NCBI RefSeq assembly: GCF_020382885.2 | Contig: NC_058515.1 | Location: 5,625,223-5,689,222 of the forward strand | Reading direction: 5' to 3' | DNA: 64,000 nucleotides | Source: Scatophagus argus | Lineage: Eukaryota; Chordata; Actinopteri; Scatophagidae | Shown: positions 57,221 through 64,000 of the stretch, piece by piece | How positions within the stretch are numbered: position 1 is the first letter of the stretch | Layout: each line of letters starts with the position of its first letter | Notes under the pieces: model-generated | The model's input: only the letters and a program-made list of their open reading frames with translations | Told to the model about the DNA's origin: nothing | Databases searched by the model: none | Made by a program: the position numbers and the translations under genes

Positions 57221-59186
57221 ATGACGATTGGCAAGAACTCCAGGAAAAGCTCCATGCGAAGCTCCATTCGGGCACCAAAGTTTCTGGACAAATCCAGTGG
57301 CTTCTACGGTCGCCTTGATGAGCCCGAGGTCGCCGGAGAAGGGGAGGAAAGGTGGAACGGGATGGAGGACAACAAGAGAGAAGGGGGAGTTGTGAGCAGC
57401 CAGAGTCCAAGTGTGATGCACGGTTCTGGGGCAGAAGAGACGGAGAAATCTGAGGCATTTGACCTCAGTGAAGGGATGATGGAGGACGACGGAGAAACAC
57501 TCCTCCGGAGGAAACCCAGCCGCCTCAGCAGCAGGTGGAGAAGAAGCTCCAGGAGGAAGCAAAAGGAGGCGAGAGCTGAGAAAGACGCAGGCCTGGGTGA
57601 GAGGCCCACTCTGGGCACAGAAAGTCCAGCTGACCTACAGGATGACATCAGGGTGATGATTGAGGTAGAGATGGAGAAAGTGGAGGAAAAGAATGAGAAG
57701 GCTGGAGGTGTGAAGGAGCTCCTACCCGTTCACTTTGCGGTTCGGGAGGATGCGGACGACCAGGTCCTGATCAGAGATAAGAAGAGGGGGAGAGAAGAGG
57801 AGGGAGAGGAGGAGAGGAGAATGGAGAAGGAGCAAGAAGAAGGGATGAAGATGGTGAAGAGGAACGCGGTGAAGAATTACCGCAAGGTGAGGGAACATAG
57901 AAATAAAAAACACGAGCCCTTTGTTGTTTCTATCAAAGAAAATTTTTTATTACCTTCTGCTTCCTGTAGCTCACATTTGCATAAATTTCATATTCACATC
58001 ACCTGGTTAAACTTTAAGCCCCTCAAGGTTACATAACCGAGTTCTCAGAGTTTGTGGAACCAGAGGGCCAAAGTTTTCCCTCCACATACTGCACATTGAG
58101 CTGTTAATCACCTTAGAAACTATCACCTTAATAGGCTGCCACCAGGGTCAAAGTACAGGAGCAATTGGTGCATGTCACCAACCCATTAGGTAAACTCCTC
58201 TGATAGGATTTTTCCTTTACGTCGCGTTCAATGACATGTAAAAAAAGAAGAAGCCGGAACAGAGGTTTCATTAACAGGCTAAAAGTGTGTGTAAATGCAC
58301 TCCATGTGCCTTCACCTGATTCGCATGTTCCTAAAGATTTTCTGCTTCCATTGAGACACACACACATGCACAGAAGGGACATTCCTGCGCCTCCTATATC
58401 ATGTCCTTTGATCAGTGGAACGAAGCAGGGCCCCGCTGACCCGCCTATTAAACCCACACCATAAAAACATTCCATTGCTGTTAGCCAATCAGCCTCCACC
58501 CTCAATAGCCTGACCTGTTAGATGGAGGACAATCGCATTGGTTTGTGTCTGCAGAACATTAAGTGTCAGGTCCAGAGTCCATAAAATAGTTGTGTCTTAA
58601 AAAATGACCATCCTGTTGCCTCCGAATTTTTTTAAAATGCCAGTTGAATATTCTTTATTGTTATGAAATAACATAACAGGCTGAGAGTGGTGGACCCCAA
58701 CCAGCAGCAAGATAAATCTGAGGTGGCTGGCGGGAAAGCAGAAAGATATCTTTACAGCTTTCAAATAAAACAATCTGAGAAAGAAAAGAATTATTCTTTA
58801 GTAATATGGTAACAGTGCAGTGACACGTGCAACCTGTACTGAGGGATCACGAGTAGATACAGCTTTGATTTAAGGGGTCACGTGCCAAAAAGGTTTGAAA
58901 GCACTGGTTTAATGCAACAACACATGGCTAACATGACAGATATTACAGCCATTAATCAGATCCTGGGAATTTCCCAGAAACAACATGGATCATTATAAAA
59001 ATTTGGTACAAACCTTCTTGTTCCCATCAGGCCTTGGACCGAGCCTTTCGTCGCGGCTGGGAGACCTTCATTGCCAACCTCTACAGCGTCACCATCACAC
59101 CTGTGACATCATCCTCCCAGTCATCTTCTTCACCTTCTTCAAAGAAGAAAGTGCAACACAGCTCTGTTTTAGCTGAGTTTCAGTAG
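57221..59186 (+). CDS. C11orf86-like charged protein of unknown function
   Basis: Two coding exons, 57221-57886 and 59031-59186, join in phase to 273 aa. The N-terminus ([12 protein letters not shown] then [11 protein letters not shown]) and the C-terminus ([20 protein letters not shown], about 227-246) resemble the two ends of human C11orf86, remembered as LRSQSLREPRPSYGKLQEP and RRRWESFVAIFPSVTLSQ. Between them is a long, poorly ordered, highly charged region (basic [19 protein letters not shown]; Glu/Lys-rich [20 protein letters not shown]), making this protein more than twice the human length. There is no signal peptide or membrane span. A 5' non-coding exon probably ends at the donor at 55,541 and splices to the acceptor before 57,136. 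Human C11orf86 is also on 11q13. Function unknown; the homology is my inference from the two ends. Confidence 0.7.
57887..59030 (+). other. intron of the C11orf86-like gene
   Basis: GT (57,887) to AG (59,030), 1.14 kb, with donor AAG|GTGAGG and acceptor CCCATCAG. The ORF running into it to 58,036 is simple read-through past the donor. Confidence 0.8.
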
Positions 59187-61280
59187 AGCTGGAGATCAAC
59201 ATGGACAATAAAATAAACCATTTCTAATATGTATATATATGTCTGTATACTGAACTGCAACGGACAATCCTGTCTGTAAGACTTTAACAATCCCATGGTG
59301 TGTTTGAGCATGCATAAGACATTAATTATTTATATAAGTTAGTCTTAATTACTCATTGTAAATTTTATTGTCTTGTCTCATGGTGTGCATTAGTTTGTAC
59401 ACAAACTGCAGGTATTTAATTGTACTTTATGAGATGACAGAAGCAAGCTGTTGTTTGTACATTGAAGTCTATGATACTGGCCTGAATGGAAAAGTCCAGT
59501 TTTCATGTGACTGAGTTCAGCTGCATGTGCTTCCCTTCTATGATAAATTTCAGAATTGAGCAGCTCTCTTTATAATCACATCTGGTCCACTATTAAGAGC
59601 TTGGAGCACATATTTTTGCTTCCTTTGGCACTATGAAACTACTACAGTCTTGATGTGTAACCAAAGGGAATGGAAATTTTCAACCATATAGCAATGACTG
59701 ACCAGTGGACTGTGGTTATATATTAATCAGTGCCATTTATTGCTGTCTGGCAGCTAATCAGTAATCAGGAGAAACTTGTCTCTGTGATGCACATTACCAC
59801 ACACAGGGTGTATGTTAATATTTGTGGAGAATCTGCAGTTTTAGCCAATGTTAACCCATTTAAACAGTGTTTTTCCACCTGTGTGCGCACAGATAGTACA
59901 GCTTGCCAGTGTTTGACTTCCTCATAAGATAAAGTTCATCTCTCTCTGTGCGTTCTGGTGAAGGTTATTTAACCTGAGGGGACAGGACAGGGGAGTGCAT
60001 GTCTGTGTGTATTCGAAAGACAGAAAGAGAATTTTTTTTATAGCCTGGTTATACTGTCAATCAGCAGTAAATTCAGTGATACAGTGATGCAGTACCCACT
60101 ATATGTCGCATTACTTTTTTTAGTGATGTAAAACATCTGTCATTGGCACTGTCAAATAGTATTTAAGACCTAGCTGTAACTTCAGTATCAACATCTGGAC
60201 ACAGGAAGACATGATGTTTGTGAATGAGATTTTAAATGACTGACCATAGTTAAAATGAAAAAGGAAATGTTTACAACAGGCCTGCTGTAATTTCCTTTTA
60301 TTTTAGCTTTTATATTACCTCAAGTGTACACTTGCAGACCGGACTGAATGGGGGGGAATTATTAATTTTTATAAAAAATCTTTTGTATCCTAATCAAAGC
60401 TTTTGACGTCCTGAACCATAAAAAAGAAGCACTTTAAATAAAGGCTTAATTTATTGTAGTGGTTGTGTTTCCATGTTATTTAGAGTGTCAGATAAATATT
60501 GTTTCAGTTTGTTATTATTTTAAAAAAAACTTTAAAAAAAACTAGCTAAATTAGCTAATGTTGGAGTGCTTTGTAAATTGGATAAATCAATATGAAAGTT
60601 GTTTCTGCAGAAGCAGTCCTGAATGGTCAAACTTCCACTTTAGCACTTAGTTTAAAGAACAAGTTTCTTGTGAGACCAGCATGTTTTACTTGGCCCTTCA
60701 CACTGCAAGTGTTGCTGGAGCTGTGACCCTTTAAGGCCACTTCCTGTCTCTGTACAGTTTAAATCATCTTATAAACATATACATCCACTTATTATTGTTT
60801 TTATTCACTTATGTTTATTGGATAGACCTGAAGTGATAACGTGATCGTTTCTGAAAATGGGGTATGGAAGTTTTGTCATATGCACAGAACAGAAACCTCT
60901 TTAAAAACAAGGAAATGTGTGTTTCATATTCTTACGAATATTATTTTAATTATTTTCCACAGTTTCACAGTGGTAGACAGAAGAAAATGTTCATCACATT
61001 TTGTTAGGCTTATTGTGCCGTTTCAGTATCTTTGCTGCCATCTTGTGGATGTAAAAAAAATGACTTTTTTAACGGAAATGACGAAATAAAGAAGCCTTGT
61101 AGATTTACTTTAAATTTGCCATTAGCTCGAAAGCATAAAGTCTTCCCTCTACAGACGGTTGCATATGTAATTCAGTTTTCCTTGTCAAATTAATTCTTTC
61201 CTGAGCTAAATGTGGCTCATGGGAAGGTTGGAGTCGTTTTTCCGGTGACAGTTGGCAGGGTGGGAGGAGTCCTCCAGGCG
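59187..61280 (+). other. 3' UTR of the C11orf86-like gene and spacer
   Basis: Overlapping AATAAA hexamers at 59,207-59,217 lie just after the stop; another at about 60,438 would give a longer UTR. The rest is AT-rich and no further gene was recognised before the snoRNA host gene. Confidence 0.5.
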
Positions 61281-61284
61281 GGAG

Positions 61285-61339
61285 ATAAAACAGAGACGGA
61301 CCGGTTTCTTCTTCCACTTCCTCCTGTCGTCTGTCCGAG
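61285..61339 (+). promoter_or_regulatory. snhg1: promoter and 5'TOP-type first exon of the snoRNA host gene
   Basis: ATAAAA at 61,285-61,290 lies about 23 bases before a pyrimidine-rich start (CTTCTTCCACTTCCTCCTG from about 61,308), the hallmark of 5'TOP genes such as snoRNA hosts and ribosomal protein genes. The exon ends CCGAG|GTGAGA at 61,339. The exact start site is inferred. Confidence 0.65.
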
Positions 61340-61725
61340 GTGAGAGCACTTACATTGCTTGCTAGTACTCATGCAATTGTAAACCATTTTCCATTGTCTT
61401 AAGTAACATGAAAAAGATTTTGCGTTGTCAATGTATTACGAGCTCTGACTGAGGCTTATCATTGTTTCTACCTGTAGTTACAAACTTAAATGGTGTTTTA
61501 GCTAGCAGTTCATATGCAGGATTTTCGTGCAGCTCCATCGAGAGCAGACCAGAATCCTTAACCATCCGACAATACAACACATTGATTTAGTCAGATTAAC
61601 TTTTTTACCATAACTAACAAGATGTCTATGAAATGTTGGATGTAGTATTTATTCGAAAACGTGGGATGAACTCTTCTAAAAATCTTCTTTGAAATGGCCG
61701 CTGCACGTTTGGTGTGGTTGCAGGC

Positions 61726-61806
61726 AGTGTCTCTCAATGATGATAACTTTCACAGACCTGTACTGAATGACTGTGATTGCATTTAATTATTCTGATGTGA
61801 GACACT
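61726..61806 (+). ncRNA. snord25: box C/D snoRNA SNORD25 (U25)
   Basis: C box ATGATGA at 61,737-61,743, D' box CTGA at 61,763-61,766, D box CTGA at 61,792-61,795. A perfect 8-bp terminal stem (AGTGTCTC with GAGACACT) encloses it. The guide TCACAGACCTGT before D' pairs with 18S rRNA ACAGGTCTGTGA and matches the human U25 core TTTCACAGACCTGTACTGA. It lies in the first intron of the host gene. It directs 2'-O-methylation of 18S rRNA. Confidence 0.93.
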
Positions 61807-62072
61807 TGGTAAAATTATGTGAACCTTACCGACTCACGCCTGGAATGTGCTGCATGGCGCGGTCACGTGTTAGCCGGCTGGAGGAAAGTAACCTGCTAGC
61901 TACAGCATTTCTGTTCTGTTTTTCCATAGATGGCGAATAAAGATCCAGAACCTGCTTGCCGCAAAGGTAATTATCTGTGCAATTTTGGTTCTATAGATTG
62001 TTAGTCTGGACGTCGTTTAGCGTCAGAAGGAGATTAAAGTTGGCTGGAATAGCGTGACTTAACGTGGAGCCA

Positions 62073-62157
62073 CATGCTACAATGATGTCCTTTTTGAACT
62101 CTCTCACTGAAACAGACTATTGAGGAAACTTCATCTCTCAAAATGCTGAGTAGCGTG
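62073..62157 (+). ncRNA. box C/D snoRNA, SNORD81-like
   Basis: C box ATGATGT (62,082-62,088), D' CTGA (62,107-62,110), C'-like TTGAGGA (62,120-62,126), D CTGA (62,146-62,149), and an 8-bp terminal stem ATGCTAC-type/GTAGCGT with one G-U pair. The guide TTGAACTCTCTC followed by ACTGA is identical to the core I remember for human SNORD81 and pairs with 28S GAGAGAGTTCAA. Counting five bases from D' points to the adenosine two bases 3' of that chosen by the next snoRNA. In human, SNORD81 lies in GAS5, not SNHG1. It could also be a diverged SNORD26 duplicate whose guide register has shifted. Confidence 0.75.
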
Positions 62158-62381
62158 AAGCTCTTAGAAGTGTGGTGCACATCTGATGTCCTGACATCTC
62201 GTGATGGTCTTATTTCTGTTTTTATTTATTTTCAGGTGTGAGAGCAGTGCGGTGGAGCTCTTATAAGCAAGGTAACTAGAAAGTCTTTTTTTAAAAAATC
62301 TTTTTAATGCTGTTGCATGATTGCAGTAGTTCTTCTGTTGAAGATCAGGGTTTAATTGGCTGTGCAGCTGTTGAGGAGCTC

Positions 62382-62464
62382 GGTGCAGCAGTGATGAATC
62401 TCTGAACTCTCTCTTACCGAATCTGCCTTTGAAGAAACTACTTTACCAGATTCTGAGTAGCACA
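62382..62464 (+). ncRNA. snord26: box C/D snoRNA SNORD26-like
   Basis: C box GTGATGA (62,391-62,397), D' CCGA (62,417-62,420, one change from CTGA), D CTGA (62,453-62,456), and a short GTGC/GCAC terminal stem. The guide TGAACTCTCTCTT (13 nt) pairs perfectly with 28S AAGAGAGAGTTCA. Its place between U25 and U27 in the host gene is that of mammalian U26. Name given by target and position; the rest of the sequence was not compared. Confidence 0.75.
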
Positions 62465-62685
62465 TGGGCTCAAACTAAAGTGATAAATGAATGGAAAAAG
62501 GGAAACAAAATTTTGGTTATCTTGGAGTAGTTTATTTGCAAAACATTGCGTAGTGTGGGAAATATACTTAAAAATCCCCTTGTACTTTTCCTTTCAGGCG
62601 TTCAGTGCCAATCAAAGATGACGAATGAGAAAGAAGGACATAAGCAGGTAAGCTAATGCGTAAATGATCTGTTAGATTCCACATT

Positions 62686-62764
62686 GGGCCATAATTGATG
62701 AGTATTCAAACAGACAAGCATATGCCTGAATTTTGTGATGCCACATTATTAATCTGATCTGCCC
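62686..62764 (+). ncRNA. snord27: box C/D snoRNA SNORD27, copy 1
   Basis: Guide GACAAGCATATG before D' CTGA (62,726-62,729) pairs with 18S CATATGCTTGTC near the rRNA 5' end. D box CTGA at 62,754-62,757. The C box is the slightly weak TTGATGA at 62,695-62,701. Terminal stem GGGC/GCCC. More diverged from human U27 than the next copy. Confidence 0.88.
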
Positions 62765-62925
62765 TCAGAAATACTACAGTCTAATTCTACCTCCTCTATT
62801 TATGGCTAATCACTGATTTTCTTTGTAGATTGGTCTGCACTGTCCATTCACTAAACTCTTCAAAGAGACTAAACTGTGCACTGAGGTGAGTAAACAGTGG
62901 TGTTATTCTAAGTGTATTTGGTACT

Positions 62926-63007
62926 GGGGTGTACACCTGATGATTTATAATTAATGACAAGCATATGCCTGATTCAAGTGATGTCAGCCTTTTAATCTGA
63001 ACACCCT
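62926..63007 (+). ncRNA. snord27: box C/D snoRNA SNORD27, copy 2
   Basis: C box CTGATGA (62,937-62,943), the same guide GACAAGCATATGC at 62,956-62,968, D' CTGA (62,969-62,972), TTCAAGTGATGTCA as in human U27, and D CTGA (62,997-63,000). Terminal stem GGGTGT/ACACCC. It sits in the next intron after copy 1. Confidence 0.92.
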
Positions 63008-63601
63008 GAGAATAAACTAATATAAAATGTTTTTCAGTGCATGTTTTCTTTACTAGTGTTTCTCTTCCAGGTGGCAGTTTGAGGAAGGATGCGTCATCTC
63101 AACATGTGAGTCTTTACATGAGTTGGTGCGACTGTGACAACAGTTGTCAGAAATGCCTTTCCTGCGGTGCATTCAGGTATCATTTTATGAAAGAAAATGG
63201 CTGATACTTACTGTAATCAGAAATCAGGATTGGAAAACTTTAACAACTTTCAGGGCACTTGGGGCCCATCATTTTGTAAATGTATTTATTTTTACTGTAA
63301 AGTTCCCCACAGCATAAGCCAAAGGCAGGGGGTTTCTGACTGTTTGAAAGGATGCAATGGGGTAATACCCATCAAACACCTGGACGACTAATGTCACATG
63401 GCAGTTTGTCACCAAAGCCCTGATCAAACATCCGCCTCTTAATACACCACAACAGATTATTATTGAACGCTACTGATGTGAAATTTTCTTTGACAGAACC
63501 TTTTTGAGGAGATACTCTGAAGAGGAAGTCGCTCGTGAATGTCATGGTGAGTTTTCTATCCCTGTTCTGATGTGCATCCAATGAGTAAATATCCATTCAT
63601 G

Positions 63602-63677
63602 ATGCAGTTCCAGTGATGATGATACTTAGCTCACTTTGACCCAATGTGAAACGACACGAACATCTGAGAAACTGCAT
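63602..63677 (+). ncRNA. snord29: box C/D snoRNA SNORD29 (U29)
   Basis: C box GTGATGA (63,613-63,619), D CTGA (63,664-63,667), and a perfect 8-bp terminal stem ATGCAGTT/AACTGCAT. TTAGCTCACTTTGACC and GAACATCTGAGAAAC match human U29 (CTAGCTCACTATGACC, GAACACCTGAGAAAC). It guides 28S rRNA 2'-O-methylation. Confidence 0.92.
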
Positions 63678-63944
63678 TTATTTTTACAAACTTTGCTTTG
63701 TATTTGATCAAACTATCCTAAACATTATTTTTACACTTCTATGGTCTGTAGGTTCAGTTTGAACATTAAGTAGGGTGTTTTGTTTGTTTGTTTTTTTAAA
63801 TGCTGCATTGTAAATGAACTGTTTTCTGTCAACAGATTGATTGCCTTGATTGCCTGCTTCAGCAACTTGATTAAGACCTTCTGCCTGAAGGTAAGATGTG
63901 ATTAAATCACCACTGCAGCACTAGTAGCCCACATTCCCAGACCC

Positions 63945-64000
63945 ACTGAAAATGATGAGATAATTTTGGAATCTCGTTCGTCTGAACTGCTGTTGAGAAA
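63945..64000 (+). ncRNA. snord30: box C/D snoRNA SNORD30 (U30), cut by the window end
   Basis: C box ATGATGA (63,952-63,958), guide TCTCGTTCGT before D' CTGA (63,982-63,985), pairing with 18S ACGAACGAGA, and CTGCTGTTGAGA as in human U30. The D box lies beyond position 64,000. Confidence 0.88.

Larger units (their letters stand above)
61930..63082 (+). other. 63-codon spliced ORF in the snoRNA host transcript
   Basis: The first ATG of the predicted spliced RNA (61,930, context GAGATGG, strong) opens a frame MANKDPEPACRK that stays open through exons 61930-61966, 62236-62271, 62598-62647 and 62829-62885, and stops (TGA 63,080-63,082) nine bases into the next exon, ending LCTEVAV. At least two exon junctions follow the stop, so nonsense-mediated decay is expected, as known for mammalian UHG. 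No resemblance to a known protein. It may be a decay trigger rather than a real peptide. Confidence 0.4.
61308..64000 (+). ncRNA. snhg1: UHG/SNHG1-type snoRNA host gene (continues right of window)
   Basis: Tiny exons alternate with introns carrying box C/D snoRNAs. Predicted exons: about 61308-61339, 61930-61966, 62236-62271, 62598-62647, 62829-62885, 63071-63105, 63497-63546, 63836-63890, all with GT-AG ends. The snoRNA set (25, 26, 27, 29, 30 in that order) is that of mammalian UHG/SNHG1 at human 11q12.3, consistent with the neighbouring genes. As in mammals the spliced exons look poorly constrained and the introns carry the function: one snoRNA per intron, each 35-90 bases from the acceptor. 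Intron 63106-63496 has no box C/D unit that I can see. The host RNA is probably degraded after translation of a short ORF. The 3' end lies outside the window. Confidence 0.88.

Noticed and set aside
57110-57648. Minus-strand frames of 150 and 114 codons
   Set aside because: Antisense shadows of the charged C11orf86-like exon; Ser/Leu/Pro composition follows from its Glu/Lys/Arg codons.

Overview
The window is nuclear DNA from a ray-finned fish, most likely a percomorph teleost. The evidence is compact genes with GT-AG introns, abundant (CA)n, (CT)n and (GATA)n microsatellites, fish-type SINE and MITE relics, and coding exons that read as close orthologues of human genes on 11q12-q13. There are no prokaryotic features. 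All calls come from reading the sequence and from remembered vertebrate protein and snoRNA sequences; no search was run.

Layout, left to right. Positions 1-14,020 (+) hold the 3' end of a MARK-family kinase gene (best fit mark2): a spacer exon, an in-frame 27-nt microexon, a second spacer exon and the KA1-domain exon, then a long 3' UTR. Tail to tail with it on the minus strand is rcor2 (REST corepressor 2), whose 13 coding exons run from 26,202 down to 17,727 and join in frame to 546 codons. A candidate 5' non-coding exon and TATA box lie near 29,630-29,693. From about 29.7 to 38.1 kb is gene-poor: a 1.4-kb polypyrimidine tract, microsatellites, a LINE-tail/(GATA)n/telomere-like cluster, a tRNA-derived SINE and one intact tRNA-Leu(AAG). 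naa40 (histone H4/H2A N-terminal acetyltransferase) occupies 38.1-47.8 kb (+), with 8 coding exons and 239 aa. b3gat3 (glucuronyltransferase I) follows at about 48.3-52.5 kb (+), with 7 coding exons and 336 aa. After a 3-kb gap comes a two-exon 273-aa charged protein whose two ends resemble human C11orf86 (57,221-59,186, +).

The window ends inside a UHG/SNHG1-type snoRNA host gene (61,308 to beyond 64,000, +). It has a short pyrimidine-rich (5'TOP-like) first exon and tiny exons, and its introns carry box C/D snoRNAs: SNORD25, a SNORD81-like RNA, SNORD26-like, two copies of SNORD27, SNORD29 and the start of SNORD30.

The genes do not form one pathway. The arrangement is conserved synteny: MARK2-RCOR2-NAA40 are neighbours in human, and B3GAT3 and SNHG1 lie about 1 Mb away on the same arm. 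The most interesting part is the snoRNA host gene. It carries two guides aimed at adenosines two bases apart in 28S rRNA (one a SNORD81-type guide that in human sits in GAS5), a tandem SNORD27 duplication, and a 63-codon ORF that stays open across four splice junctions.
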